Assembly: GCA_017623235.1 (NCBI GenBank)
Contig: JAGAPN010000026.1
Location: forward strand, 1-64,000
From: Clostridia bacterium
Lineage (GTDB): Bacteria; Bacillota; Clostridia; Oscillospirales; Acutalibacteraceae
Length of the DNA stretch: 64,000 nucleotides
Direction: 5' to 3'
The notes beneath the pieces were generated by a model. That model did not search any database. It saw only the letters and a program-made list of their open reading frames with translations, and had not been told where the DNA came from. Below, in pieces: positions 42,240-51,805 of this stretch (positions within the stretch are counted from its first letter, which is position 1; every line of letters begins with the position of its first letter). The position numbers were made by a program, and so were the translations under genes.

Positions 42240-44273
42240 ATGAAACGTTTTATTGCAATTGTTGCGGTTCTGGCCGTGGCAGTTACCGCAGTCTTCTCCT
42301 TGCCCGTCACCGCCGCCAAAGCGGCAGAGACTCCTCATCAGCTCAATATGATTGAGGATTTCTCTGAGGCAAAGGTAGGCGAAAGCTTTAGTGATGCCAA
42401 GCTCTTCTGCGTGGAATCTCAGGGCTATAATGTCTGCTCGGAAACCTTGGGCGCCCTGGGCGCCAAGAATTCGGTAATGCTCAACTACACCGAGTTCCGT
42501 GGTTACCACAATATTGCAGGTGACCAGGGCTTTAAGCTCTGCTATCAGAAGCCTGTAAGCCTTAAGGATGCCGAAAGCATAATGTATTACGTTAAGCTTC
42601 CCCCCTCCAGGGTAGGCAACGACGGTGAAAACTGGATGAGTAGCGGTATCGCCCTTATGATGTACCTGGGTGACGGTGTTTACACTACGCTTACTACCGA
42701 CCAAAAGGTGCAGATTCTTCAGAAGAATACCACCGAATGGAAGGAGTTTGAAGTGCTTTCGGGTATTTACCTCAATCTGCCCAGCGGCTTTGAGGGCTAT
42801 ATCAAGATAGACGTTGATAACTATCAGAAGGATTTACCAAAAAATATCCGTGAATATTCCATTCACCAGACCATTATGCAGTTTGCAAATATGGGTGATT
42901 ATTGCGGCCCTGCCTACATCAATGGCGTTTATACAGTTACCAACGAAACCAACAGCATCTACGCCAAATTTAACGGCGACGACGTTCTTTACAATATGTC
43001 TTCCAACAAGGATACAGCCACCGCCTCTCCCAAGGCGGTGCAGGACCTGGCTATGAAGGCCAAGCTTGTACAAAGCTTTGATGCCTACACCTCAGGCTAT
43101 GACCTTTTAAAGCACGGCGTCGCAAGCCTTTCCAACAAGAAGGATATTACAATGCGTACCGTAGACTGGAGAGGCGGTTTTGACAAGACCCCCAGCCTGG
43201 AGATTTCTTCTCCCACCACAGGCTCCTTCTACGACGTAGACCCCATGTACACCTTCAAATACCCCAACAAGACCGCTATGGACGATATGAAGGCCATTCT
43301 TTTCTACATAGAGTGCCCCGAAAAGTCCATTCCCCAGCAGCCTAATTATTCGGGCGTAAGATTTAATATCCGCAGCCAGAAAAACGGCGACAATAAATGG
43401 TCGCTGCTGGGTAACGGCCAGGCAAGATATCTTGAAAACGGCGCTACCAAATGGAAGACCGCAGCAGAGGACTCTATCGGTCTTATCCGTCTGCCCGTAG
43501 GCTTCAGCGGTTGGATAATGGTGAACATTGAGGAATTTCTGCAAAATCCCATTGCCGATGACCTTGAAGGCAGAACAGCCTTCTCCTCCACCTTCCAGTT
43601 CCAGGGTCTCGGCGGCGACTGCGGTCCTGCTTATATCGACTCGGTAATGTTCATTACCGATATGAAGGATAAAGAAGACACCTTCGTTACCTTTGATGGT
43701 CATAACGTGTGGGACCTTACCACAGGTAAGCGTGCCGTAATGCGTGCAAAGCCCGTGACGGGTATGGTGGTCGGCGGTGAGTACACCTCTATTCCCGATG
43801 CCACCTTAAACGAAGGCATAAAGGATATCGCTAAGGATGAGCTTTCCTCCAGCCAGGTAATCCTCCGTTGGGATGCAAAACCCGATGCCGCTTCTTATCG
43901 TGTTGACCTTTATAAAACTGAAAACTCGGCAGTAGGAGGCTCTATAGCCTACGTCTGCAAGAAGAGCAGATTTATAGATGATACCTCTATTTACTTTGAC
44001 GGCCTTGAGGCCTCTACAAGATACTACGCAATAGTTACCGCCCTGGATTCCAAGGGTGAGGAAATCGGCGTTTATAAATACGCCCGCTTTTACACCACCG
44101 CCGACACCTCAATTTCTGCCCCCTCCGATATACAGACAGGCACCGATGCCTCGGAGAAGGAGCCTACAGGTATTATGACCTGGGTTTTGGTTGGCGGAAT
44201 AATCCTGGTGGCAGCCGTGGCAATTCTCATAATCGGCCTTACAGGTAAAAAATCCAAGAAGGAGGAAGCATAA
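42240..44273 (+). CDS. Secreted, C-terminally anchored beta-sandwich/FN3 protein
   Basis: A 677-residue protein with a signal peptide (cleavage near TAAKAAET), two copies of a module of about 200 residues (about 30-240 and 290-480), an FN3-like domain at about 520-620 (ILRWDAKPDAASYRVDLYKT), and a transmembrane helix at about 642-665 followed by KKSKKEEA. Each module contains LP-[SV]-GF-[ES]-G and ends with GDCGPAYI-x-[GS]-V. The same module pattern occurs in the secreted proteins at 57999 and 61572. It is probably a surface glycan-binding protein. No catalytic motif is seen. It starts 14 bases after the GH94 gene and is adjacent to the next lipoprotein gene (TAAATG). Confidence 0.7.
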   Translation: MKRFIAIVAVLAVAVTAVFSLPVTAAKAAETPHQLNMIEDFSEAKVGESFSDAKLFCVESQGYNVCSETLGALGAKNSVMLNYTEFRGYHNIAGDQGFKLCYQKPVSLKDAESIMYYVKLPPSRVGNDGENWMSSGIALMMYLGDGVYTTLTTDQKVQILQKNTTEWKEFEVLSGIYLNLPSGFEGYIKIDVDNYQKDLPKNIREYSIHQTIMQFANMGDYCGPAYINGVYTVTNETNSIYAKFNGDDVLYNMSSNKDTATASPKAVQDLAMKAKLVQSFDAYTSGYDLLKHGVASLSNKKDITMRTVDWRGGFDKTPSLEISSPTTGSFYDVDPMYTFKYPNKTAMDDMKAILFYIECPEKSIPQQPNYSGVRFNIRSQKNGDNKWSLLGNGQARYLENGATKWKTAAEDSIGLIRLPVGFSGWIMVNIEEFLQNPIADDLEGRTAFSSTFQFQGLGGDCGPAYIDSVMFITDMKDKEDTFVTFDGHNVWDLTTGKRAVMRAKPVTGMVVGGEYTSIPDATLNEGIKDIAKDELSSSQVILRWDAKPDAASYRVDLYKTENSAVGGSIAYVCKKSRFIDDTSIYFDGLEASTRYYAIVTALDSKGEEIGVYKYARFYTTADTSISAPSDIQTGTDASEKEPTGIMTWVLVGGIILVAAVAILIIGLTGKKSKKEEA

Positions 44274-45782
44274 ATGAAAAGATTAACAGCAGTTCTGCTA
44301 TCCCTCATAATGCTGCTTTCCTTTGCAGGCTGCGGCGACACCGCCGATATTCCCGAGGGCGTCCTCAGCGGAACGGTGGATGAAAAGGTTGCTATTATCG
44401 AGGGCAACTCCTCTATGGATAAGACCCTGCTTTATAACCCCGACCGTGGCTGGCGTATGGAGCTTTACTATAAGGTTCCCACCGAGGCTACCAAATCGGA
44501 TAAGGATGCAGGTGTGCCCGCTCAGAGAATAAAGACCTATATGGATAAATATGCCGAGTACACTCCCCAGCTTTCCCAGCTTTACGTGTATCTCAGCAAT
44601 TATTGCACCAGCGCAACTATAGACCGGTACGGTCTTGACTGTATTCAGCTTTTCTTCGACGCTATAAGAGATGCAGGCCTTAAAATTAATCTCCGTTTTG
44701 CTTATCTTGAGGATATGACCTCGGGTAAAAACGAGGCTACAGACGAAATTATGTTGGCCCATATGAAGCAGTTAAAGCCTCTGGTAGAGAAGAACAAGGA
44801 CGTTATCCACGTTGTTGAGGCAGGCTTTATAGGCGCCTGGGGTGAGTGGCACAGCGATAAGCTGGACCACGACCGTACCGCTATTCTGAAGGGCGTTTTA
44901 GATATGACCCCCGAGGATATCTACGTTCAGGTCCGTCATCCCTCGTATAAAAATCTTATAGCTAAGGATAGCCCCGACTATGCCCGAATCGGCATCCATA
45001 ACGACGCCTTTTTCGGTGATACCGGCACCAAAAGGGTAGAAGCGGCAGGTCAGCTGGCTCCCGGTTATGATGAGTGGAACCAGGGTATTGCCGAGGCCGC
45101 CTATGCTCCCGCCGGAGGAGAGCTTTTCTGGGGTGACCAGTGTCCCTATGAAATTGACGGTTATGAGGCTATAAAGCAGTTCAGCAAATTCCGTCAGACC
45201 TCCTTCAGTATTCATCACAGCTTTATTGAAGATGGCGCAGGCAAGGGCTATTCTATGGAAAAGTGGCTTGATCAGCCCATCACCAAGGAATGGTGCCTGG
45301 AAAACGGAGTGAACTTTGCTCCGGGCTGGTTCCTTGATACTAACGGCAATACTATCGAGCGCAACGTTTTCGAATTTGTAAGAGATCATTTTGGCTACAA
45401 GCTTGAGGCCGATTATTTCCTGCTTAAGGGCGACCTTAAGGCGGGTAATAAGGTCACTGTAGGTATTGACATTATCAACTACGGTATGTCGGCCGCCTTT
45501 AATATGGAAAGCGGCTTCGCTATCCTTGATAAGGATGGAAACGTGGTTACAACCATTAAGGCAGGCGACCCCGAAAAGTGGTATTCCCGTAATCCCGAAA
45601 ATTACTATGAGCCCGACCAGCTTTCTTATGAAATTACCACCCAGATGAAGCTCCCCGAAAAGTCGGGTACCTACCGTTTGGCATTTTACGTAAAAAATTC
45701 CGCAAACACCTTTGCAAGACTTGGCAGCCAGCTTGACATCGTTAACGGCTACCATATCTTGACAGAGTTCTATGTGGATTAA
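44274..45782 (+). CDS. DUF4874/DUF4832-domain lipoprotein
   Basis: A 502-residue lipoprotein: lipobox LSFAGC at about residue 15-20, then a domain beginning NPDRGWRMELYYKVP, the pattern that opens DUF4874. A DUF4832-like C-terminal half follows (ARIGIHNDAFFGD; LFWGDQCPYE). The fold is a TIM-barrel/glycoside-hydrolase-like domain followed by a beta-domain. A GAWGEWHSDKL segment looks like the strand end of a retaining glycosidase, but activity is unknown. It sits directly between the anchored beta-sandwich protein and the first ABC binding protein, so it may bind or trim the substrate at the cell surface. Confidence 0.75.
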   Translation: MKRLTAVLLSLIMLLSFAGCGDTADIPEGVLSGTVDEKVAIIEGNSSMDKTLLYNPDRGWRMELYYKVPTEATKSDKDAGVPAQRIKTYMDKYAEYTPQLSQLYVYLSNYCTSATIDRYGLDCIQLFFDAIRDAGLKINLRFAYLEDMTSGKNEATDEIMLAHMKQLKPLVEKNKDVIHVVEAGFIGAWGEWHSDKLDHDRTAILKGVLDMTPEDIYVQVRHPSYKNLIAKDSPDYARIGIHNDAFFGDTGTKRVEAAGQLAPGYDEWNQGIAEAAYAPAGGELFWGDQCPYEIDGYEAIKQFSKFRQTSFSIHHSFIEDGAGKGYSMEKWLDQPITKEWCLENGVNFAPGWFLDTNGNTIERNVFEFVRDHFGYKLEADYFLLKGDLKAGNKVTVGIDIINYGMSAAFNMESGFAILDKDGNVVTTIKAGDPEKWYSRNPENYYEPDQLSYEITTQMKLPEKSGTYRLAFYVKNSANTFARLGSQLDIVNGYHILTEFYVD

Positions 45783-45795
45783 AGGAGGATAAATT

Positions 45796-47118
45796 ATGAA
45801 AAAGAGAATTATCTCGGTTTTAAGTCTGGCTTTGTGCCTCTGTATGCTGATGTCCTTTGCAGGCTGTGGCGGCGGCGGAAACTCTGCAGGTAAGGTTGGT
45901 GACCTGGTCCTTGAGGATACCGCCCAGGAAAAGCTTTTTGAGAGCGCCCGCGGCACCACCATCACCCACATCGTTGAGGGTGAGCCTAACGATTACACCA
46001 AGACCATTCTGGCCGAGCTTGAGCAGCGTTACGGTATAAAGGTTAAGTTTATGAAAATGGGCTATAGTGAGTACACCTCCAAAATTGCCCAGATGGTAGC
46101 CACAGGCAGCCCTCCGGATACCGCCGTTATGACCGACGCCCTGGCTCTGAACTACATTTATGCCAACATCGCCCAGCCTCTTAACGACTATATGGACCTT
46201 GAGGATAAATACTGGGATAAGGACATTCTGGCCCAGTTCACCGTTGACGGCAAAATCTACGGCGTAAACACAGGCGACGTTGATACCTTCTTCATTTACT
46301 ACAACAAGACCCTCTTTGAGGAAAACAATATCGAAGACCCCTACACCCTGTATAAGAACGGAGAGTGGACCTTTGATAAGCTTCGTGAAATAGCAAAAAA
46401 GGCCACCCTTTATGAGGATGATAACAAGACCGTTAAATGCCACGGCTTTGCTACCTGGTACCGTGAGGTGTTCGTGCTTGCCAATGGCGGTAACATCATC
46501 GGCCTTAATACCGATACAGGAATGTATGAGTCTGTTGTAAGCGACAAGAAGACCGTTACAGGCCTTAATATGATTAAAAATCTGGCTATGGACGGCTCCT
46601 TTGATCCCGCTATCGCAGGTTATGCCGAGTTCCCCAAGCGTGAGGTTGCTATGCTGTGCGAGCGTCCTGCAAACGTTGTAGGAAATTATGACCTTTATAA
46701 CACTATGGATGATGAAATCGGCGTAGTACCCCTTCCCAAGGGACCCGATGCAGATAAGGCTTATGCCGCATCCAATATGATTGTTAACTACGTTCCCGTA
46801 AACGCTAAAAACCCTGTGGGCGGTATGGCCTGGAACTACTACTGGCTGCGCCGTGAAACCGAGGGCTATATTCAGAAGGATGCCGCTGCAGTTGCACGTA
46901 TTGGCAAAATGATGAATGAAGAGCATTACGGTATCATTAACGGATATCTTGATGAAGCCACCAAGATTTCCTCCAAACTCGACTCCCTTATGGGCTGGAG
47001 CAACTACTCTGCTTCCTTCTGGGGTGGTCTGGTTAACGACGGTAAATCTGCAGAAGAGGTTGTTGCTACCATGGACAACACCTTAAAGTCTGCTCTTGAA
47101 AGAACTATAGGTAAATAA
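45796..47118 (+). CDS. ABC transporter extracellular sugar-binding lipoprotein
   Basis: A 440-residue family 1 solute-binding protein. The signal peptide ends in lipobox SFAGC (about residue 19-23), followed by a Gly/Ser stretch. Two-lobed periplasmic-binding folds are visible through ITHIVEGEPNDYTKTIL, ATGSPPDTAVMTDA, YNKTLFEENNIEDPYT and NGEWTFDKL, which are typical of CUT1 binding proteins for oligosaccharides. It is followed by two permeases, with two hairpins in the gap that would favour higher expression of the binding protein. Confidence 0.92.
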   Translation: MKKRIISVLSLALCLCMLMSFAGCGGGGNSAGKVGDLVLEDTAQEKLFESARGTTITHIVEGEPNDYTKTILAELEQRYGIKVKFMKMGYSEYTSKIAQMVATGSPPDTAVMTDALALNYIYANIAQPLNDYMDLEDKYWDKDILAQFTVDGKIYGVNTGDVDTFFIYYNKTLFEENNIEDPYTLYKNGEWTFDKLREIAKKATLYEDDNKTVKCHGFATWYREVFVLANGGNIIGLNTDTGMYESVVSDKKTVTGLNMIKNLAMDGSFDPAIAGYAEFPKREVAMLCERPANVVGNYDLYNTMDDEIGVVPLPKGPDADKAYAASNMIVNYVPVNAKNPVGGMAWNYYWLRRETEGYIQKDAAAVARIGKMMNEEHYGIINGYLDEATKISSKLDSLMGWSNYSASFWGGLVNDGKSAEEVVATMDNTLKSALERTIGK

Positions 47119-47126
47119 ATTTTCCC

Positions 47127-47200
47127 GTTCACAGGCGGCCGTTGTGCCGCCTGTGGATAAAGAAAAACCTGCAAACCGCATTTACAGGCTTTTCTTTATC
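47127..47200 (+). promoter_or_regulatory. Two intercistronic hairpins between binding protein and permease
   Basis: The first hairpin is ACAGGCGGC / GCCGCCTGT (47131-47154). The second is GATAAAGAAAA-x-CCTG / CAGG-x-TTTTCTTTATC (47156-47200). Neither has a clean T-run, so they probably stabilise the upstream mRNA or cause partial attenuation rather than full termination. Confidence 0.6.
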
Positions 47201-47220
47201 AGGGACAGGAGGCAAATATA

Positions 47221-48138
47221 ATGAAAATGTCTAACGTTAGGAAAAGGAAGATAGCCGGCTGGCTTTTTGCTGCACCCTGGCTTGTGGGTATGGTGCTGCT
47301 GTTTTCCCAGTCGCTTTACAGCCTTATACGCTATTCCTTTACAAAGCTCACCTTCGATTCGGTAAGCGGTTATACCTTTGCCCCTCTGGGCAATCTTTTT
47401 GATAATTATAAAGAGGCCTTTATGGTAGATACCATTTTCCCCCAGCGCCTTATTACCTCCTTGGGTGAAATGCTTTACCGTATTCCCGTTATCCTGGTGT
47501 TCAGCCTATTTATAGCAATCGTTTTAAATCAGGATTTTAAGGGTAGGGGACTTGCCAGAGGTGTTTTCTTTCTGCCTATTATCCTTTCCTCAGGTGTAGT
47601 TTCGTCGATTATTAAAACCGCCCTCACCTCAATGTCCCTAGGTACGGATTCTTCTACCAACATCTTTTCTCCCACCGTTTTAACCAACGCCCTGCTGGAG
47701 TACGGTATGCCCGATAAGCTGGTTTATACCATCAGCGGTATGATTTCCGACGTTTCCGATCTTATCTGGTCCAGCGGTGTGCCCATCCTTATTTTCCTTA
47801 TGGGTCTGCTCACCATTCCCACCACCTATTACGAGGTGGCAAAGGTAGAGGGTGCCACGGGCTGGGAGGCTTTCTGGAAGGTTACCTTCCCCGTGATTTC
47901 CCCCTATATCCTGGTAAACCTTATTTATACCTGTATTGACGGCTTTGTAAGCTTTGATAACTCGGTAATGCAATATATTATGGACGTTGCCTACGATAAC
48001 GTTAAATATTCACTGTCTTCGGCAATGGCCTTAAGCTATTTCGTTATTATTATCGTTATTCTTGTAGCCGTTATCCTGCTTACCTCGCTGTTTATTCCTT
48101 ACGGAATCAAGCTTGGACGGAAGAAAGAAGGGAACTGA
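47221..48138 (+). CDS. Carbohydrate ABC transporter permease (MalF-type)
   Basis: A 305-residue inner-membrane permease with six predicted helices and the coupling (EAA) loop YYEVAKVEGATGWEAFWKVTFP, the contact for the ATPase. It belongs to CUT1 sugar importers together with the binding protein upstream and the second permease 3 bases downstream. AGGAGG precedes the ATG. No ATPase gene is nearby. Confidence 0.92.
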   Translation: MKMSNVRKRKIAGWLFAAPWLVGMVLLFSQSLYSLIRYSFTKLTFDSVSGYTFAPLGNLFDNYKEAFMVDTIFPQRLITSLGEMLYRIPVILVFSLFIAIVLNQDFKGRGLARGVFFLPIILSSGVVSSIIKTALTSMSLGTDSSTNIFSPTVLTNALLEYGMPDKLVYTISGMISDVSDLIWSSGVPILIFLMGLLTIPTTYYEVAKVEGATGWEAFWKVTFPVISPYILVNLIYTCIDGFVSFDNSVMQYIMDVAYDNVKYSLSSAMALSYFVIIIVILVAVILLTSLFIPYGIKLGRKKEGN

Positions 48139-48141
48139 TAA

Positions 48142-49098
48142 ATGCAAAACATTAAAAAACGGGGTGAAATGTCCCTGCTTTATTACGGCGGCAAGATGGT
48201 ATGGTCGGTTCTCCGCTTTATCTTCCTTGTGGAAATGGCCTTTATAGTGCTGTATCCCTTTATTTATATGCTTTCTATGGCCATCAGGGCTCCCGAGGAT
48301 ATGTACGATATGTCCATAGTGTGGGTGCCCAAGCACTTTACCTTTGACAATTTTAAAACCCTATTTGAGCATCTTAATTACGAGTCGGCCCTCTTTAATA
48401 CCGCTATTATTTCTGTGGGTTGTTCTCTGTTGCAGATGGTAGTTTGCGCTATGGCAGGGTACTCTATCGGTCGCTTTAAGTCGAAGGGCTCGGGTTTGCT
48501 TTTCGGGCTGGTAATACTTACTATTCTCATTCCTCCCCAGCTTACCAATCTGCCTAACTACATCCTTTTAAGTGATTTTGACTTTTTTGGTATTATTACC
48601 GCAATAACGGGCTCCGGCACGGGTATTAATCTTCTTGACCAGTACCCCACAATTTACCTTGTAGCCGCCCTGGGACAGGGTATTCGCTCGGGTATGGCAA
48701 TACTTATCTTTACACAGTACTTTAAGGGTATTCCCGATGAGCTGGAGCAGGCCGCTATGATAGACGGATGCGGATATTTTAAGACCTACACCCGCATTAT
48801 GGTGCCCAACGCAGGGGCTCCCTCTCTTATAGTTTTCATTCTTTCAATGGTTTGGTATTGGTGCGATTATTACACTATGGTGACATATTTTACCAACATC
48901 CGCACCCTGTCGGTTAACCTCTCGGGCATAAAAACCGCCCTGCAAACCGTCTTCCAGACCGAGGCCTACAGCCCCTATAAGATAGTAACCGTAGAGCAGG
49001 CAGCCTGCGTGCTTTGCATACTTCCTATACTTATACTTTTCCTTAGTCTGCAGAAAAAGTTTGTAAACAGTATTATCAATTCCGGCCTTGTCGGATAA
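48142..49098 (+). CDS. Carbohydrate ABC transporter permease (MalG-type)
   Basis: A 318-residue second permease with about six helices and the EAA loop LEQAAMIDGCGYFKTYTRIMVP. It is slightly long because of an extracytoplasmic segment at about residues 140-160 (TAITGSGTGINLLDQYP). It completes the first importer and is followed 13 bases later by the second binding protein. Confidence 0.92.
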   Translation: MQNIKKRGEMSLLYYGGKMVWSVLRFIFLVEMAFIVLYPFIYMLSMAIRAPEDMYDMSIVWVPKHFTFDNFKTLFEHLNYESALFNTAIISVGCSLLQMVVCAMAGYSIGRFKSKGSGLLFGLVILTILIPPQLTNLPNYILLSDFDFFGIITAITGSGTGINLLDQYPTIYLVAALGQGIRSGMAILIFTQYFKGIPDELEQAAMIDGCGYFKTYTRIMVPNAGAPSLIVFILSMVWYWCDYYTMVTYFTNIRTLSVNLSGIKTALQTVFQTEAYSPYKIVTVEQAACVLCILPILILFLSLQKKFVNSIINSGLVG

Positions 49099-49111
49099 TT
49101 ATGAGGCGAAA

Positions 49112-51781
49112 ATGAAAAGATTTATTATTTTTCTACTAACAGCTCTGCTTTTATTAAGCACGGCCTACATACCTGCCTTTGCCGCCGAGGAAAGGGGAAT
49201 CCTTCTCGGCGAGGGTCAAAGCCACACCTATATCGTGACGGCCGAAACCGACGGGGAATATAAACTGTCTATAGAGTATATGGCTATGCCCGGCAGGCAG
49301 ATAAGCCCCCAGGTAGACGTTACCGTCAGCGGTAATGGCGAGTCGTTTTCAAGAAGAATAGAGCTTACCCGTTTCTGGAAGGACGGCACCACCGCCGACC
49401 GCTTTGATACCGATGTAAAAAACAACGAAATAGTACCCGACCAGGTAGAGCAAACCCTGTGGCAGACTATGTCCGTAGGCTTTAACAAGACAACGGGCGG
49501 CGCCGCCGTTGCCCTTAAAAAGGGTGAATACAGGGTAGATATCACCGTGGCCGCCGAATCGGTAAGAATAGACGGCGTAAGCCTTGCCGCTACTTCGGTA
49601 TTAAGCTATAAGGAATATCTTAAAGGGGTAGGGGATAGCTCCTCGGCCGCTACCGAAATTTTTACCGAAGCAGAGCTTACCTCCGGTAAATCCCACTCCT
49701 CTATAATCCCCACCTATGACCGCAGTAACTACAGCGTGTCACCCAACTTTTACGACAGGATTTCCCTCAATATCATCGGAGGCACCTGCTTTTCCGAGGA
49801 TGGTCAGTGGATAGAGTGGGAAATTGAGGCCCCCGAGTCGGCCCTTTACAGCCTCTCCTTCAGATATTATCAGAACGGTATCCGAGGCCTTGGTGTGGGC
49901 AGAAGCATCCTTGTTGACGGTCAGCTTCCCTATGCCGAGCTGGGTAGCGTGCTTTTCCCGTACTGTCAGAACTTTAAAGACCTTACCCCCTCGGACGATG
50001 AGGGTAATCCCTATCTTATCTATCTTGAGAAGGGCGTCCACACCCTTCGTCTTCAGGTCAGCGTTACTCATATAGAGGCCGAAACCCTGAAGCTTGAGGG
50101 CCTTGTTCAGGAATGTAACAAGATGTACCGTGAGATTGTGGAGGTTACAGGCACCGCCCCGGACGTCTACCGCGATTATTATCTTGATACCGAAATTCCC
50201 GGCCTCATTCCTTTCTTTGAGGATGCCGTAACCCGCCTTACCGATATAGCCAAGGCCATAGACGAAAACGCTATTGACGACGGTAGCGAAACCTCGGTGC
50301 TTTATGAAATGGTCCGTGTGCTGGAGAAATTCATAAAGCGACCCGATAAAATTGCCGAGGCCTTGAATGATTACAAAACCCAGATAGACTCTCTGGCCTC
50401 TACAATGCTTACCCTTAAAAGCCAGCCTCTGGTGCTGGATTATATTACCCTCACTCCCGAAAACCTTCAGCGTGAGGGTACTGCCTCTAATTTCTTTACA
50501 AATCTAATCTTCCGTCTTAAGCTCTTCCTGCATTCCTTTGTTTCCGATTACGGTACCTACACAAAGGGCAGTAAGGGCCAGATAGACGTGTGGGTAAATT
50601 CCGGCGACCTGCTTTCCTCCGGTACAGCCTCCGGCCGTGACCAGATGCAAATAATCCGCCGCCTCAGCGATTCGGGCTTTACCACCAATACAGGGGTAGG
50701 CATAAAGCTTTCGCTGGTTTCGGCAGGTGAGAGCCTTATTAAGGCAATCCTGGCCGACCGTGGTCCCGACGTGGCCCTTTTTGTTGATGAAACCACTATT
50801 GCCAACCTGGCAATCCGCGGCGCCATAGCCGATATGACGGGTATGGAGGGCTATAAGGATGCCCGCAGCGAATACCCCGACTCGGCCTTTATCGCATATA
50901 CCTTTGGCAAGGGCGTATATGCCTGGCCCATTACCCAGAACTATTCTATGATGTTCTACCGCACCGATATTTTCGGTGAGCTGGGACTTTCTGCACCTAA
51001 CACCTGGGATGAGTTTAATCGTACCATCCAAAAGCTGGCTCAGCACAACCTCCAGGTAGGTGTGGGCGCAGGACAGGATACCTTTGAAATGTTCCTGCTA
51101 CAGGCAGGCGGCAATATTTATACCGATGACCTTAAGGGCAGCGGACTTAAGGAGCCCCAGGCTGTAGAGGCCTTTACCCGCTGGACTAATCTCTTTATCA
51201 AGCAGGGTATTCCTCTTGCCTATGATTTCTTAAACCGTTTCCGCACAGGCGAGATGCCTCTGGCAATTTCGGGCTATACCACCTATAACCAGCTGGTGGC
51301 TCTGGCACCCGAAATCACAGGCCAGTGGGAAATGGTGCCCATCCCCGGCACCTACGATGAGCAGGGTAATCTTAACCGTACCCAAAGCTCCAACGTAACA
51401 GGCGCTATTATCGTTTCCGATACCGATAACCTTGAGGGCTCCTACGAGTTTATCAAGTGGTGGGCCTCCTCCGAGGTTCAGACCCCCTTCGGTATTCAGA
51501 GCGAGGCTATTTTAGGCAAGGCCGCAAGATATAATACGGCCAACACCGTTGCCTTCTCCAAAATGAACTGGACCACTGAGGAAAGCCATCAGCTCCTTAC
51601 CCAGTGGGCCTCGGTTACCGATATTCCCCAGACCGGCGCCAGCTATTACGTTGCCCGCTGTATAACCAACGCCTACAGAAGGGCAGTTTACGATTACGAA
51701 AACGTTAGAGACGTTATTTATCGCTACAGCGACGATATCGACCGTGAGATAAAACGAAAGCTGGAGCAGATTCAGTGGTAA
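49112..51781 (+). CDS. Outsized extracellular solute-binding protein with N-terminal beta-sandwich domains
   Basis: An 889-residue exported protein. The signal peptide (FIIFLLTALLLLSTAYIPAFA) lacks a lipobox cysteine. Residues about 30-165 and 210-340 are beta-sandwich domains resembling carbohydrate-binding modules (the second has YDRISLNIIGGTCFSEDGQW and GVHTLRLQVSV). A helical stretch follows (about 345-480), then a full family 1 binding fold (QIDVWVNSGDLL, DRGPDVALFVDE, NYSMMFYRTDIFGELGL, APNTWDEFN, and GAIIVSDTDNLEGSYEFIKWW). Normal binding proteins are about 430 residues. The start ATG at 49112 has GAGGCG before it. It precedes its own permease pair, so it may combine polymer binding and import. 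Confidence 0.82.
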   Translation: MKRFIIFLLTALLLLSTAYIPAFAAEERGILLGEGQSHTYIVTAETDGEYKLSIEYMAMPGRQISPQVDVTVSGNGESFSRRIELTRFWKDGTTADRFDTDVKNNEIVPDQVEQTLWQTMSVGFNKTTGGAAVALKKGEYRVDITVAAESVRIDGVSLAATSVLSYKEYLKGVGDSSSAATEIFTEAELTSGKSHSSIIPTYDRSNYSVSPNFYDRISLNIIGGTCFSEDGQWIEWEIEAPESALYSLSFRYYQNGIRGLGVGRSILVDGQLPYAELGSVLFPYCQNFKDLTPSDDEGNPYLIYLEKGVHTLRLQVSVTHIEAETLKLEGLVQECNKMYREIVEVTGTAPDVYRDYYLDTEIPGLIPFFEDAVTRLTDIAKAIDENAIDDGSETSVLYEMVRVLEKFIKRPDKIAEALNDYKTQIDSLASTMLTLKSQPLVLDYITLTPENLQREGTASNFFTNLIFRLKLFLHSFVSDYGTYTKGSKGQIDVWVNSGDLLSSGTASGRDQMQIIRRLSDSGFTTNTGVGIKLSLVSAGESLIKAILADRGPDVALFVDETTIANLAIRGAIADMTGMEGYKDARSEYPDSAFIAYTFGKGVYAWPITQNYSMMFYRTDIFGELGLSAPNTWDEFNRTIQKLAQHNLQVGVGAGQDTFEMFLLQAGGNIYTDDLKGSGLKEPQAVEAFTRWTNLFIKQGIPLAYDFLNRFRTGEMPLAISGYTTYNQLVALAPEITGQWEMVPIPGTYDEQGNLNRTQSSNVTGAIIVSDTDNLEGSYEFIKWWASSEVQTPFGIQSEAILGKAARYNTANTVAFSKMNWTTEESHQLLTQWASVTDIPQTGASYYVARCITNAYRRAVYDYENVRDVIYRYSDDIDREIKRKLEQIQW

Positions 51782-51805
51782 AAAACCTCAGAAGGAGTGA
51801 TACAG

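Noticed and set aside
45820..46926. Minus-strand open frame of 368 codons inside the binding-protein gene
   Set aside because: Shadow of a clear solute-binding protein; the composition mirrors the complementary codons.
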